This document shows positions 32,485 to 43,989 of a stretch of 64,000 bases of DNA, in pieces. Origin of the DNA: Ailurus styani (lineage: Eukaryota > Chordata > Mammalia > Carnivora > Ailuridae); NCBI GenBank assembly GCA_002007465.1, contig LNAC01000108.1:886399-950398 (forward strand), given 5' to 3'. Each line of letters opens with the position of its first letter. Position 1 is the first letter of the stretch. Under the pieces are notes generated by a model that was not told the origin of the DNA, ran no database searches, and was given only the letters and a program-made list of their open reading frames with translations. Made by a program: the position numbers and the translations under genes.

Positions 32485-33245
32485 GGTGTGTATGTGTCAA
32501 GGTAAAAAACCTTTACTATATTACCATTTGTTGCCATTTCCTTTTTAAAATGTTATATTAAAATTTTTTTAAAAATAAAATGTTATATTAAAAATGCATG
32601 TTATATATTAAATGCACATATAAGTAAGGCTTAAAATTTTATTTTCTGCTTATCAAAGTGATACACGATTATTTAAGAATTTGAATATTGTAGAGCTATT
32701 TATGATTGAGATTGTATATAACAATTCTTATGTATACACATGTGCAACTTAGATATATATAATTGTTCTGTTGATTTCAAGGGATATGTTTCAGGTCTGT
32801 GTGGATCCTTTAAGAAAATGAGCAACTGATTTTAAATAATTCTAAAATAACATTTGTAGACATTTCTTCATTTAAGAGTTTACAGATATGTATTGGAGAA
32901 TAGAGAATTGAGAATAGAGAAACTGTATCCAGTTTTATACCTAGGAAAGCAATTTACTAGATTGCTGATAACTGATTTATATGTATTATGCCTTTTCTTG
33001 TCCTTTAGAAAGAGATAGCATGTATGTATTTGGTAAAATGTTCATTCAGAAAGAGGAATAACTCTTGTATAAAGTGAATGATCCAGGAATACTGAGTTTT
33101 CATATTTGTTAGATATTTATTTTTTATTGGTTTCCTGTTTGTTGGTCTGTTAGATTATCTGGGGTTAATGTAATATGACAATATAAATTATGTCGAAAAC
33201 TAAGAACTATGAAAATTTAGTTAGAAGTTGTTTTTTAGCGACAAT
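32485..33245. other. Unique AT-rich sequence
   Basis: No repeat recognised apart from a local doubling of 'aaaatgttatatta' (32547, 32578). No gene seen. Confidence 0.4.
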
Positions 33246-33357
33246 TTTTTTAAGCTTTTATTTTTTCAAGTAATCTCTGTACCCTATGTGGGATTTGAAA
33301 CTCACAACCCTGAGATCAAGAGTTTTATGCTTTACTTACTGAGTCAGCCAAGTGCCC
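33246..33357 (-). repeat. Can-SINE, type D
   Basis: Antisense 'cacaaccctgagatcaagag' block and 'gccaagtgcccc' end. Confidence 0.85.
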
Positions 33358-33380
33358 CTATTTTTAATTTTACTTATTTA

Positions 33381-33470
33381 TTTGTTTATTTTAAAGATTT
33401 TATTCTATTTATTTGGCAGAGAGAGGGAATACGAGCAGGGGGAGTGGGAGAGAGAGAAGCAGGCGCCCCA
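33381..33470 (-). repeat. Can-SINE, type B, tail half only
   Basis: Tail to 'gggagagagagaagcaggc', then jumps to the terminal 'gcgcccc'. About 110 bp deleted. Confidence 0.85.
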
Positions 33471-34835
33471 GTTACATACAGTTTTACTACTATATATTAA
33501 TTGTAGTTTGGGAAAAGAAACACAGAATTTAGATTTCGGTATTGTCTTCTTCCATGATCAAAATGTTAATGGGATATCTCTGAGGGAATAAATGTTTTAA
33601 TTACACTGGACTTGCTTTTAAGTTTTTCTTTAAATAGAAGTACTTTTTGATTTCTGGTTACTTCTACAAGACACAGTCTTTTAAGAAATTTAAAATATTT
33701 GAATTGTATTTTCTCTCAGTATATATCCACGACAGTCATTATTGGGCAATGATGAATACATTGACTACCAGTATAGTTTGGTGCCACTGCCTAAGGGGCC
33801 AGAATTGATTTTGCACCCTTAGTGCAAATGTCAACACAGTAAAAATACAAATAATGTCTCAGTATTATGGCAAAAATAGTTTTCACTTTGATAACTACTG
33901 AAAGGGTCATGGGACCCCTAAGGAACAACTCTTTTCTAAGGTTTTCTTCTCTTAAATGTTTCTTATGTGGTTGCATATCTTTACAGGCTGAGTAATCTTT
34001 GCTTTCTGTCTTTATTTCGTAGATGTTTTGAAGCTAGGTATCAGTTGGCTCTTCAGTTTTTTGTCAACATACATGATTTTGGGGATTTTTTTGGTTTCTG
34101 GCAGTTTGCCTCTTGATTAAAAGTCAGGGTTATGAGGTTTTTGTTTTTACCTTAAATAATTGAAGAAATCCTTTATTTGTTATAAGTTTTGTAATTTACA
34201 AGTTCATATTTGCTATAGATTTTAGGAAGCACTGAAAATCATTGCCTTGAGTAATAACATCATAGATTTTTTAAATTTTTGTTTTTTTCATCATAGATTT
34301 TATTATAAATGTTTCTGGTTTTCCAAATTTACAACAGATTTATGCATTATGTTGGAGTATTAAACTTGGTGACAAAAGTGTAGTTTAATTGTCCCAAACT
34401 TACAAAGAATCATGGGAACACATATTTTCCTCCTTCATAAGTTCATGTGTAAGGGTAAATGCAGCATTCTGTACATTCACATTGAAAGGGTGACATTATC
34501 CACTTATTCCAAATGACTTTTTCCATTTTAAATCTGGATAGCTTAATTTTCTTCTTAGGTGTTATGAAAAGAAGTCATGAAAGAAGTCATTTTAAGGTGA
34601 TAGCTTTTCACAATTGAATGTGATTTGGTTTGAAGTTGTTTTCACAGCAGTGACTGAAAATGCATACTCCATATTTGATGATGAATTTAGATTTTTGTTT
34701 CTTCTTTTTTTGTTAGATTTTTATAGCTATCTAAACAGATTATTTCCATGAAAATATATAGTGTAAATTTAACACTCAAGTGATACATTCTGTGAATTAT
34801 TATTTTTTTTAACCTAGAAGTTTGCACTTTTTAAT
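33471..34835. other. Longest repeat-free stretch
   Basis: About 1.36 kb without SINE, L1 or LTR signatures. It holds the exon-like block at 33720-33822, followed by T-rich sequence that could be a 3' UTR or simply intron. Confidence 0.4.
33720..33822 (+). CDS. Weak candidate terminal exon
   Basis: The pyrimidine-rich tract 'gtattttctctcag' ends at 33719. From 33721 an open frame of 33 codons includes 'YPRQSLLGNDEYIDYQYS' and ends at TAG (33820-33822). Amino-acid make-up looks protein-like, but no good donor follows and I recognise no family. If real it would be a last or alternative last exon. That sits awkwardly with the exon-like blocks further right. Confidence 0.22.
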
Positions 34836-35543
34836 CCTCTTCAGGTATTTTGTCTACGCTCCAGCCTCTCCCCAGTCTGGTAACCAACAGCCTCCTATAT
34901 CTGTGAGGCTGTTTCTGTTTTGCTTTGTTTTGATTTTTAGATTCCACATCATACAGTATTTGTCTTTTTCTGTCTGACTTAATTCACTTAGTGTAATACC
35001 CTCTAGGTCCATCCATGTTACCACAAATGACAAGATTTCATTCTTTTTTGGGTGGGGTGGGTTAAAGATTATTTATTTATTTACTTATTTGGGAGAGAGA
35101 TAGTGAGCCTGAGAGTGGGGAGAGGGAGGGGGAAAGAATCTCAAGCAGACTCTGTGCTGAGTGCCGAGCCCGATGTAGGGCTCAATCTCCTGACCCTGAG
35201 ATTATGACTTGAGCTGAAATCAAGAGTCAGACTCTTAGCTGACTGAACTGCACAGGCACCCCATGATATTCTTTTTATGGGTGCATGATATTCCAGTGTA
35301 TATATATATGTGTGTACATTTAATGAATTTACACACACACCCCCAAATCTCTGTCCATTCATCTGTCAATGGACGATAGGTTGCTTCCGTGTCTTGGCTG
35401 TTGTAAATAATGCTGCAGTGAACATAAGCATGCATATTTCTTTGGAATTGTGTTCTCATTTTCTTTGGGTAAATACCCAGAAGTAGAATTGCTTAATTAA
35501 CATGGTATTTATACTTCAAATTTTTTGAGGAACTTCCATACTT
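34836..35543 (-). mobile_element. L1 3' end (5'-truncated)
   Basis: Antisense 'tctggtaaccaacagcctcc', 'ttcacttagtgtaataccc', 'gttgcttccgtgtcttggct'. Ends at 'gaggaacttccatac'. SINE at 35049. Confidence 0.8.
35049..35262 (-). repeat. Can-SINE, type C
   Basis: Inserted at the 'ttcatt.cttttt' of the L1. Flanks 'atttcattctttttt' / 'atgatattctttttа' are loosely duplicated. Confidence 0.9.
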
Positions 35544-35679
35544 TAATTTTAATTTCAGTATAGTTTACATACGGTGTTATATTTATTTCAGGTATACATT
35601 GTAGTGACATATATTAGTGATATGTAGTGACAACAGTTCCATATATTATACAGTATTTATCAAGATTAAGTGTACTCTT

Positions 35680-35880
35680 GGGGCGCCTGGGTGGCTCAGT
35701 CAGTTAAGCGGCTGCCTTCGGCTCAGGTCATGATCCCCCGGCTCTGGGATTGAGCCCTGCATCGGGCTCCCTGCTCAGCAGGGAGCCTGCTTCTCCCTCT
35801 CCTGCCTGCCACTCTGCCTACTTGTGCTCTGTATCTCTGTCAAATAAATAAATAAAATCTTTAAAAAAATATTAAAAAAA
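35680..35880 (+). repeat. Can-SINE, type A/B intermediate
   Basis: Perfect 18-bp TSD aagattaagtgtactctt at 35662-35679 and 35881-35898. Head 'cagttaagcggctgcc', body 'cctgccactctgcctacttg'. Confidence 0.96.
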
Positions 35881-36181
35881 AAGATTAAGTGTACTCTTAA
35901 TCCCATTCACCTATTTCACCTATCTCCCATCCACTTCCATTCTGGTAGCCATCCATTTGTTCTGTAGTTAAATCTATTTTTTGGCTTCTCTCTTTTTTTT
36001 CCCCTTTCTTGTTTCTCGTTTGTTTTGTTTCTTCAATTCCACGTGTCTGTGAAATCATACAGTATTTATATTTCTCTGACTAGCTTGTTTTGCTTAGCAT
36101 TATACTCTCTAGATCCATTTATGTTGTTGCAAATGGCAAGATTTCATTCTTTTTTTGTGGCTGAATAATATTCCAATGTGA

Positions 36182-36182
<1 letters not shown>

Positions 36183-36217
<35 letters not shown>
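36183..36217. repeat. (CA)n microsatellite
   Basis: About 17 dinucleotides inside the L1, at the spot where L1 has a TG/TA-rich run. Confidence 0.97.
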
Positions 36218-36219
<2 letters not shown>

Positions 36220-36975
36220 ACATCTTCTTTTCATCTGTTGATGGATGGTTAGGTTGCCTCCATAATTTGGCTATTGTAAATAATGCCACAGTAAACATAG
36301 GGGTGTATGTATTTTTTTGAATTTGTATTTTTGTAAGAGCCCGCATACTTTTTTCATAATGACTATCAATTTACATTTCTTTTTTTCCCCCCTTCTAATT
36401 TTTTTTTCTGCTGACAGTGTACAAGGGTTCCTTTTTCTCTGTGTCCTTGCCAACACTTGTTATTTTCTGTGTTTTGGTAATAACAAATCTGACAGACATG
36501 AGGTGATATATTGTGGTTTTGATTTGCATTTCTCTGATGATTGGTGGTGCTGACCATGTTTTCATGTGCCTATTGGCCATCTGTTTGTGTTCTTTCAAAA
36601 AATGTCTATTCATGTCTTCTGCCTTTTTAATTTTTTCTTTTTTCATATTAGGTTGTGTAAGACCTATATGTATTTTAGATACTAACTTTTTGTCAGACAT
36701 AGGATTTGCAAATATCTTTTCCAATTCAGTAGGTTGCCTTTTCATTTTGTTGATGGTTTCCTTTGCTTTGCAAAAGCTTATTAGTTTGATGTATATCCAT
36801 TTATTTTTCACTTTTGTTGCCCCTGCCTGAAGAGACTAATCCAAAAAATACTGCTAAGACTGATGACAGAGAGTTTACTATTTTTCTTTTAGTAGTTTCA
36901 TGGTTTCAGGTTTTACATTCAAGTCTTTAATGCATTTCGAATATGGTATAAGATAGTGGTCCAGTTTAATTTTTT

Positions 36976-37185
36976 TTTAACTTTTTTTTTTTAATGATCT
37001 TATTTATTTATTTGACACAGAGAGAGAGATTACAAGTAGGCAGAGAGGCAGGCAGAGAGACAGGGAGAGGAGGAAGCAGGCTCCCCGCTGAGCAGAGAGC
37101 CCGATGCAGGCCTTGATCCCAGGACGCTGAGATCATGACCTGAGCCGAAAGCAGAGGCTTTAACCCACTGAGCCACCCAGGCGCC
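36976..37185 (-). repeat. Can-SINE, type A
   Basis: TSD ccagtttaatttttt at 36961-36975 and 37186-37200. Confidence 0.95.
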
Positions 37186-37269
37186 CCAGTTTAATTTTTT
37201 TATATGTAGTTGTCCACTTTTCCCAACACCATTTATTGGTAAGTGTGTATCTTTAATAATACATTTCTT

Positions 37270-37460
37270 TTTTTTTTTTTTAAAGATTTTATTTATTTAT
37301 TTGACAGAGAGAACAAGTAGGCAGAGAGGCAGGCAGAGAGAGGAGGAAGCAGGCTCCCCACTGAGCTGGGGAGCCCGATGCGGGCCTTGATCCCAGGACC
37401 CTGAGATCATGACCTGAACCAGAGGCAGAGGCTTTAACCCACTGAGCCACCCAGGCGCCC
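37270..37460 (-). repeat. Can-SINE, type A
   Basis: Flanks 'aataatacatttctt' / 'tataatatatttctt' approximate a TSD. Confidence 0.94.
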
Positions 37461-37483
37461 TATAATATATTTCTTCTTTCTTT

Positions 37484-37674
37484 TTTTAGATTTTATTTAT
37501 TTGAGAGAGAGGGAGAGCACCAGAAGAGATCATGAGCAGGGAAGATGGGCAAAGAGAGAGAGAGAAGCAGAATCCCCGCTGAGCAGGGAGCCTGATGCAG
37601 AGCTTGATGCCATGACCCTGGATCATGACCTGAGCTGCAGGCACATGCTTAACCTACTGAGCCACCTAGGCTCT
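37484..37674 (-). repeat. Can-SINE, type B
   Basis: Antisense copy with an extra 'accagaagagatcatgagc' stretch in the body. Confidence 0.9.
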
Positions 37675-37724
37675 TCTCTCTCTCTTTTTTTTTTAAGCTC
37701 TATTTCTTATTTTCTTTTTATTTT

Positions 37725-37824
37725 ACTTTTAATTTTTTTTAAGTAAGTTCTACACCCAGCATGGGGCTTGAACTCACAGCCCTGAGATCAGGAGGTGCAT
37801 GCTCTACTGACTGATTGGTGCCCT
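37725..37824 (-). repeat. Can-SINE, type D
   Basis: 'aagtaagttctacacccagc' to 'gattggtgccc'. Third SINE in a row in one 555-bp stretch. Confidence 0.82.
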
Positions 37825-37992
37825 AATAAAACATTTATAATGGCTGAGTTCAGAATATTCCTGAACTTGAAATTAATTCAGTTCCTTCATTTTATAGAAT
37901 TATGAATTTGTAAAATCCAGCTTACCTCAACTGCTTTTACTTAGAACTTTGATTATTATTCTACATAGCATTTAAGAAGCATTACTAAACCA

Positions 37993-38153
37993 GAGCACCT
38001 GGGTGGCTCAGTCAGTTAAACGTCTACCTTTGGGTCAGGTCATGATCCCAGGGTCCTAGGTTCAAGCCCCCATCGGGCTGCTTCTCCCTCTCCCTCTGCC
38101 AGACACTCCCCTGCTTATACTCTCTGTCAAATAAATAAAATCTTCAACAAAAA
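37993..38153 (+). repeat. Can-SINE, type B, shortened
   Basis: Lost the 'tgctcagcggggagcctgc' block. Flanks 'gcattactaaa' / 'acattactgataaa' approximate a TSD. Confidence 0.9.
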
Positions 38154-38360
38154 GAAACATTACTGATAAAGCATGCTGACAGCAAATGAAATATGAATCA
38201 GAAATGCTAGGTATACTTACTGTAAGTCGATAATCTTGTTTTGATGGAGTAATCAAGCCTATTTAATTTTTAGTTCATGTCAAAGTAATTTCAGTAGGAA
38301 CAATTACTTTATATAAATTTTGCAATGAATAAAATAGATGTATATAATTCCTTTTACAAT

Positions 38361-38565
38361 TTTTATTTATTTTAAAAAGATTGATTTTTTAGAGCTTGAG
38401 TGTGAGCACATTTGAGTTGGGGGAGGAGCAGCAGTTGAGAATCTTCAAGCAGACTCCCCACTGACTGGGGACCCCAGTAGGACTTGATCCCAAGACCCGT
38501 GAGATAATGACCTCAGCTGAAACCAAGAGTCAGACCCTTAACTGACTGAGCAACCTAGGCGCCCC
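38361..38565 (-). repeat. Can-SINE, type C
   Basis: Antisense 'gaatcttcaagcagactccc' and 'gctgaaaccaagagtcagac'. No clean TSD. Confidence 0.88.
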
Positions 38566-38594
38566 TGATATGATTCCATTTTAAAGGAAGAGTT

Positions 38595-39197
38595 TTTATT
38601 TGTTTTATTATTATTTGCCCCAGGGGTACAGGTCTGTGAATCATCAGGCTTATACCTTTTACAGCACTCATCATAGCACAAACCCTCCCCAGTGTCCATA
38701 ACCCATCCACCCTATCCCTACCCTCCCACCCCCCAGTAACCCTCAGTTTGTTTTGTGAGGTTAGGAGTCTCTTATGGTTTGTCTCTTTCCCCATCTCATC
38801 TTGTTTNATGATAATTGTCTTTCTCTGATTGACTTATTTCGCTCAGCTTAATACCCTCTAGTTCCATCCACGTCGTTGCAAACGGCAAGATTTTGTTTCT
38901 TTTGATAGCTGCATAGTATTCCATTGTATATATATACCACATCTTCTTTATCCATTCATCTGTTGATGACATCTAGGTTCTTTCCATAGTTTGGCTATTG
39001 TGGACATAGCTGCTATAAACATTCGGGTGCACGTGCCCCTGAGGATCACTACCTTTGTATCTTTAGGGTAAATACCCAGTAGTGTGATTACTGGGTCGTA
39101 GGGTAGCTTTATTTTCAACTTTTTGAGGAACCTCCATACTGTTTTCCAGAGTTGCTGCACCAGCTTGCATTCCCACCAACAGTGTAGGAGGGTTCCC
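38595..39197 (-). mobile_element. Young L1, 5'-truncated
   Basis: 603-bp antisense L1 end with a perfect 14-bp TSD ttaaaggaagagtt at 38581-38594 and 39198-39211. The minus frame 38948-39160 keeps a good C-terminal ORF2 stretch ('LLGIYPKDTK'). A single N at 38807. Confidence 0.93.
38807..38807. other. Single N in young L1
   Basis: One unknown base. Like those at 11464 and 14150 it lies in a high-copy element, pointing to an assembly join. Confidence 1.
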
Positions 39198-39211
39198 TTA
39201 AAGGAAGAGTT

Positions 39212-39770
39212 GTTAATGTTTTAAAAAAATCAGTTAGGAAATGCCCTTATGGAGAGAGAATGAGATCTAGTTTTATTGTATCTTAAGTTTTCATTCTCCA
39301 TTACACCAGTTTGAGTTCTTAGTTTATGCCTCGCTTGAAGTGAATTGTGAGCATCAAGTTTGAAAGTTTGGAACTTTTAGGATTTTGTAGACCAATTTCA
39401 TTAATTATATGGGTTGAAAAATTTGAGACCCCAAGGAATTAAGTTTCTTGCTTAAGGTCTGTTAGTAAATTAGTAGCAGATCAGTGACTAGAATGGAAAA
39501 ATACTTATATTTACGGTCTTTTTTGAGACCTATCACATATTTGACAGCAAATATTTTCCACATCTAATTACTTTTTTCTTTGTTTAGTCTGTCCTCATTA
39601 TGCTTGAAGTTCTGTTGCCACAGTTTTGTTAAATAATACCAATCGCCTAACAACACATTTCAGATGTCATATACCATGGTATGTGAACTCTCAGTTATTG
39701 TGTAGTGCATAAACTATGCTAGCTCTTCAGTTCACAAATCAGTAGGTAATTAATAGATGTCAGTTATGAT
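39212..39770. other. Mostly unique; weak MIR-like core
   Basis: 39395-39510 has a MIR-like pattern ('ttgagaccccaaggaattaa', 'gtaaattagtagcagatcag'). The rest is unassigned. Confidence 0.35.
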
Positions 39771-39889
39771 CAGTGACTAGTCATGTTACTTCTCTCAAAG
39801 TCTTTTGGAGATTGGTCACTGTGCATCTCTTACTCAGTTCTTACATAAACAGCAAAGGAAGTAGTTGTGTTACTTTCTTGTCTTCTAAT

Positions 39890-40759
39890 GGTAAATCTGT
39901 GTGGCATTTCACAAAACTGGGTAATCAAAGGGGAGAATTGTCCAACAAAGATGGAAGTGCAGCAAAGAAATGAAAATTGATAACACGAGATTTGAAAATT
40001 TGGATATCATACATGATTTGAACACAGTGACAGGTAATTGAAGTTAGGATAAAATCTAGGCCTATATGAAGGTATAGTATGAACTATATTGAAAAAGTTG
40101 GAAGAATATTAAAAAAAAGGTAAAATCTCTTTAGCATAATTAAGTTTAAATTGTAATAGGAACTCAGTTTGGCTAATATTCATTAGCGCTGAAGTTATTT
40201 GCTGGATGAAAGAAAACTAAATACAAGGAGACTGACGAACTTTTTATTGCTAGTGAAGGATGGTTTCTTTTCAGAATCAGCATGGATTAAGTTACTTAAG
40301 CAAATAGGGATGATGTGCAAACTTCACACTTACATTTCAAAGATTAATGGAGCAAGTAATTACGATAACAATTTAATGTGGGGTAGGTCTGTTTTGGAAT
40401 GCAAGCCCATCAATAACAATGTGATGAAAGATATGGTGGTCGTAAAGGGAACAGTATTCATAGGAAGCCCAAGGAACTTAGAATAAAGGTGAATTTATCA
40501 ACATGAATGAGGAAAGTCATTGTGATAGAAAGGATGAAAATGTCCCAGAGGAAGTGACTCCAGCAAAAATTCCACATTAAAGAAATACTTGGAAATATTT
40601 GACAAGACCGAAAGGATGAAGGGTAAAATGTCGGAAGCTGAACCAAACTTCGAACAGAAGAAGAGAGTTTACCAAGGCACTGAAAACACGCTTAATCTGT
40701 GTCATAAGTTATGTGAGGAAAATGAGAAGGCAAGAAATGCCTACCCTTGGTAAGTTTTT
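39890..40759 (+). pseudogene. Tigger/pogo transposase relic
   Basis: Decayed transposase pieces in order. 39935-39990 resembles the N-terminus ('NKDGSAAKK' then a stop and 'KLITRDLKI'). 40250-40370 resembles the CENP-B-type DNA-binding region (W-x4-K-x6-LH-x6-G-x-S). 40560-40759 resembles the C-terminal tail ('KMSEAEPNFEQ', 'GTENTLNLCHKL'). The catalytic DDE part is deleted and stops interrupt every frame. The 95-residue frame 40199-40486 is part of this. Domain assignment is by eye. Confidence 0.45.
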
Positions 40760-40980
40760 TTTTTTTTTAGAAAAAATAGAACACTCTGATTTACAATGAA
40801 TGTTCTGTTTTAAATTATAGTAAATATTAATCACACAATACTTAACCATTTTCCTGTGCATTTATAATTGACAGTTAAAAAGTCTTAAATGTTTTTAAAT
40901 GTTATGACAGAAATTTTAAAGTTCATAGAACAATTGTGATTTTTTTTCCCCCTTTGATTAATGAGATTGCTCAGTTTCAG

Positions 40981-41020
40981 CTTGCAGGGTCTTTTTCATG
41001 GTTCTGCGCTGCAGTTCAAA
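40981..41020 (+). CDS. Candidate internal exon A (40 nt)
   Basis: Preceded by a pyrimidine-rich stretch (40930-40954) and 'gctcagtttcag', followed by donor gtgagt at 41021. A nearer acceptor (cttgcag, 40987) would give 33 nt. Of three frames only the one giving 'LQGLFHGSALQFK' stays open when joined to exon B. I do not recognise the protein. No repeat overlaps it. Confidence 0.42.
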
Positions 41021-41253
41021 GTGAGTACTGTTTTGTTACATTTTCTAACTTGATAAAATGATTATAAAGATCATTGGTATGAACAAATTTGAAAGTATAA
41101 GGGATGTTTAAATTGGAATAATAATAGAGAAAGATAAACTTTACCATTTGGGGTTGAAGGAAAGAGATTAGACATTTAATTTTGAGTTATCTGTTGCAAG
41201 TATAAAAAGCATTTTGAAGTTTCTGCTTAATCTTTGAGATCTTGTAATTTTTA

Positions 41254-41436
41254 TTTTTATTTTAAAGATCTTATTTATTTGAGAGAGTGTGTGCACGCAC
41301 AGAGGGGGAGGGAGAGGGACAAGCAGACTCAGTGCTGAGTGCAGAATCCAGTGCAGCCCCAGATCCTAAGATCACAAACTGAGCCAAAACCAAGAGCTGG
41401 ACACTCAACTGACTGAGCCACCCAGGCGCACTTATT
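41254..41436 (-). repeat. Can-SINE, type C
   Basis: TSD cttgtaatttttа-like: cttgtaattttt at 41241-41252 and 41437-41448. Confidence 0.92.
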
Positions 41437-41506
41437 CTTGTAATTTTTAAAGTTACACTCTTTGGGTGTTCAAGCTTTTATTTGAAAAAGCTTTAAATTA
41501 CTTATT

Positions 41507-41704
41507 TTTATTTTTTTAAAGATTTTATTTATTTGAGACAGAGGAAGAGAGTGTGCATAAGTTGGGGGGAGGGGCATCGGGAGAGGGAGAAGCAGACTCC
41601 TCTCTGAGCAGGGACCCTGATGTGAAGCTCCATCCCAGGACCCTGAGATCATGACCTGAGCTGAAGGCAGTTGCTCAACCAACTAAGCCACCCAGGCACC
41701 CCCA
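41507..41704 (-). repeat. Can-SINE, type B
   Basis: Perfect 14-bp TSD ttaaattacttatt at 41493-41506 and 41705-41718. Confidence 0.94.
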
Positions 41705-41734
41705 TTAAATTACTTATTAACTAATAAAAATAAT

Positions 41735-41844
41735 TAATTTATTCAGCAAATGTTTATTGAGCTTCTGTTTTATACTAGTCATTGTTATAGGTGCTAGGCT
41801 TACAGCAGTATCCAACAGACAGAGGATATACTTTAACCTGTTTC
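41735..41844 (-). repeat. L2 3'-end fragment
   Basis: 'cagcaaatgtttattgagct' and 'gtgctaggcttacagcagta' read as antisense L2 3' end. Confidence 0.6.
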
Positions 41845-42029
41845 CTTTTTTTTTTTTTTTTGAGAGAGGGAGTGAGAGTCAAGCACAAGCAGGGGGGAGG
41901 AGCAGAGGGAGAGGGAGAAGCAGATTCTCCGTTAAGCAGGGAGCCCAACACAGGCTTGATCCCAGGATCGTGGGATCATGACCTGATCCGAAGTCAGGCG
42001 ACCAAATGACTGAGCCACCCAGGCGCCCC
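41845..42029 (-). repeat. Can-SINE, type B
   Basis: TSD taacctgtt at 41834 and 42030. Tail shortened to a T run. Confidence 0.92.
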
Positions 42030-42731
42030 TAACCTGTTCTGTACTTTGAGAAATATGGGATCTCTAATTGTTTATAGAGTCTTGATTTAATTTAGGTTGA
42101 AGGAAGCTAGGTATTTTTAATTTTTGTATAATTCTAAAGGCTTTTGTATAAAAACAGTATTTTTAAAAATTGGGTTCTGTTTTAGGTAGTCTTCAAAATG
42201 GGGTTAAAACTCCACATTTGTATAACCCCTGTTATTTGTCAGCAGATTGATCTACAATAAGAGTGGGACATTTTATGATACAGCTTCAGAAACGTGTATG
42301 GGAACTTGATTCCTTTTAGCATTCCCACCTTTAGAGTAAATTTTTTATAGTTGCTATTATAGCAACTGTATCTGCTGTAGTAGTGCTATGAGAAAGTTGT
42401 GAATTCTACCTTGTTCAGAAAGTTGGGCATATGTGCATTGTGTGAGATTATGGCATCATTAAGTTGTAACTTTAGTTCAGTCATGAAAGCTGAATAGATG
42501 TTTACTGTGGAAATATGACTGGAAAAGCTAAAGCACTGGGTATAATGGTTCAGAGGCATGAAACTACCTGAAAGACTAGGTAAGCTACTGGTCATTTGTA
42601 TTAACTAGAGCATTTGCTTTCATGGTGGGGAGGCAATAGGAATATGAAGGCAGAAAAGATGAAGCAGGTGAGGAAGGTAGAACCAGATTTTGGATGATTG
42701 GACTTTTTTGGGGGACCCTTTTTCAGAGCTC
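42030..42731. other. Unassigned
   Basis: Unique-looking sequence, no exon-like block found. Confidence 0.35.
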
Positions 42732-42762
42732 TGTGTGTGCGCGTGCGTGTGTGTGTGTGTGT
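42732..42762. repeat. (GT)n with GC steps
   Basis: gtgtgtgcgcgtgcgtgtgt and onward, about 31 bp. Confidence 0.95.
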
Positions 42763-42769
42763 TCCCTTA

Positions 42770-42935
42770 AGCTCTCAGAACTGCATTTCTTTATCTATAA
42801 AATAAAGATGCTATCCATACTTATTTGATGAGATTTTGGGGAGGCTAAATTGAATTAAGTCATGTAAAGCGCTTGCAAAAAAGTGCCAGGCACAGAGTGA
42901 GGTTCCTGCTAAGTGTTAACCACTAACTATAATGG
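42770..42935 (+). repeat. MIR/L2 3'-like fragment
   Basis: 'atttctttatctataaaata', 'gatgagattttggggaggct', 'tgtaaagcgcttgcaaaaa', 'gtgccaggcacagagtgag'. Confidence 0.65.
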
Positions 42936-43029
42936 TTTGGGAACCTATGCCTCAGGATCTCCTAAAAAGTTCCATAATTAGGTAGTTGATAGAAACAAGA
43001 ATCACAAATGGTTAGTAACTATTCAGAAA

Positions 43030-43815
43030 GATTCTTAATTAAAATTCAAAAAATGGAAATGATTAAATGGAAAATATCACAACAAAATGCAAATTTAAGC
43101 AATGAGATAACATTTTTTCCCTACCAACTTGAGGAAGATGAAAAAAAACTTCATGCCAAGTCGTGGAGAAATTCTTTTTTTGTTTTTAAAGATTTTTTTT
43201 TTTAATTTATTTATTTGACAGAGAGAGAGAGATCCCAAGTAGGCTGAGAGGCAGGCAGAGAGAGAGGAGGAAGCAGGCTCCCTGCCGAGCAGGGAGCCCG
43301 ATGTGGGCCTCGATCCCAGGAACCCGAGATCATGACCTGAGCGGAAGGCAGAGGCTTTAACCCACTGAGCCACCCAGGCGCCCTTGTGGAGAAATTCTTA
43401 AGAAACAGGAATTCTCCCTATTGGTTTCTATATATATTGGTGGAATGCTTTGGTGGGCAATTTAATAACATCTCTCAAAAATATATATTCACCTATTCCC
43501 TGTCCCTTTTTTTTCTTGCAAAAAGGTGTTTCTATTAAAGCACGGGGACAGGATCTGTGGCAAAGAGCTGCCTTGCCTATGCCCTTTAACCTCATGATTC
43601 CACTTTAGGAATTGATTTTATATGTATACACATACACATATATGTTCACATATGTAAGCCAATTTATATATACAAGTATGACAACTATAAATAATAAATA
43701 ATACTGTATTGAAAAACAGGCTGGAAACAACCCACATGTGTATTTATATGTGTATATGTGTATTATATATGTATAATATAATAAAAGATGTGGCCACTAA
43801 ATAGAGTGAATTGGA
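43030..43815 (+). repeat. Old L1/HAL1 fragment
   Basis: 'caaatttaagcaatgagata', 'tgatt.cactttaggaattg' and 'aggctggaaacaacccacat' are L1M-type sense blocks. A stretch at 43493-43590 does not fit and stays unassigned. Confidence 0.55.
43176..43385 (-). repeat. Can-SINE, type A
   Basis: Perfect 14-bp TSD gtggagaaattctt at 43162-43175 and 43386-43399. The minus frame 43095-43373 is SINE-derived. Confidence 0.95.
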
Positions 43816-43819
43816 TAGG

Positions 43820-43989
43820 TTTTTTTTTTTTTTAAGATTTTTAAAATTTATTTGACAGCGCACAAGCATGGGGAATATCAGAGGGAGAATGAGAAGCAGG
43901 CTCCCCACTGAGCATTAAGCCCAACATGGGGCTCAATCCCAGGATCCTGGGATCATGACCCTTAACCGACTGATCCACCCTGGTGCCCC
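43820..43989 (-). repeat. Can-SINE, type B, small deletions
   Basis: Lost the A-box region ('gacctgagccgaaggcag'). Ends 'ccaccctggtgcccc'. Confidence 0.88.

Larger units (their letters stand above)
35544..37240 (-). mobile_element. Carnivore-type L1 3' half
   Basis: 3' UTR ('tttcagtatagtttacatac'), then ORF2 C-terminal region. The minus frame 36395-36811 keeps '[20 protein letters not shown]' with matching C-terminal ORF2 text but is interrupted. SINEs at 35680 and 36976, CA repeat at 36183. Confidence 0.85.

Noticed and set aside
36395..36811. 138-residue minus frame
   Set aside because: L1 ORF2 C-terminal remnant, not a host gene.
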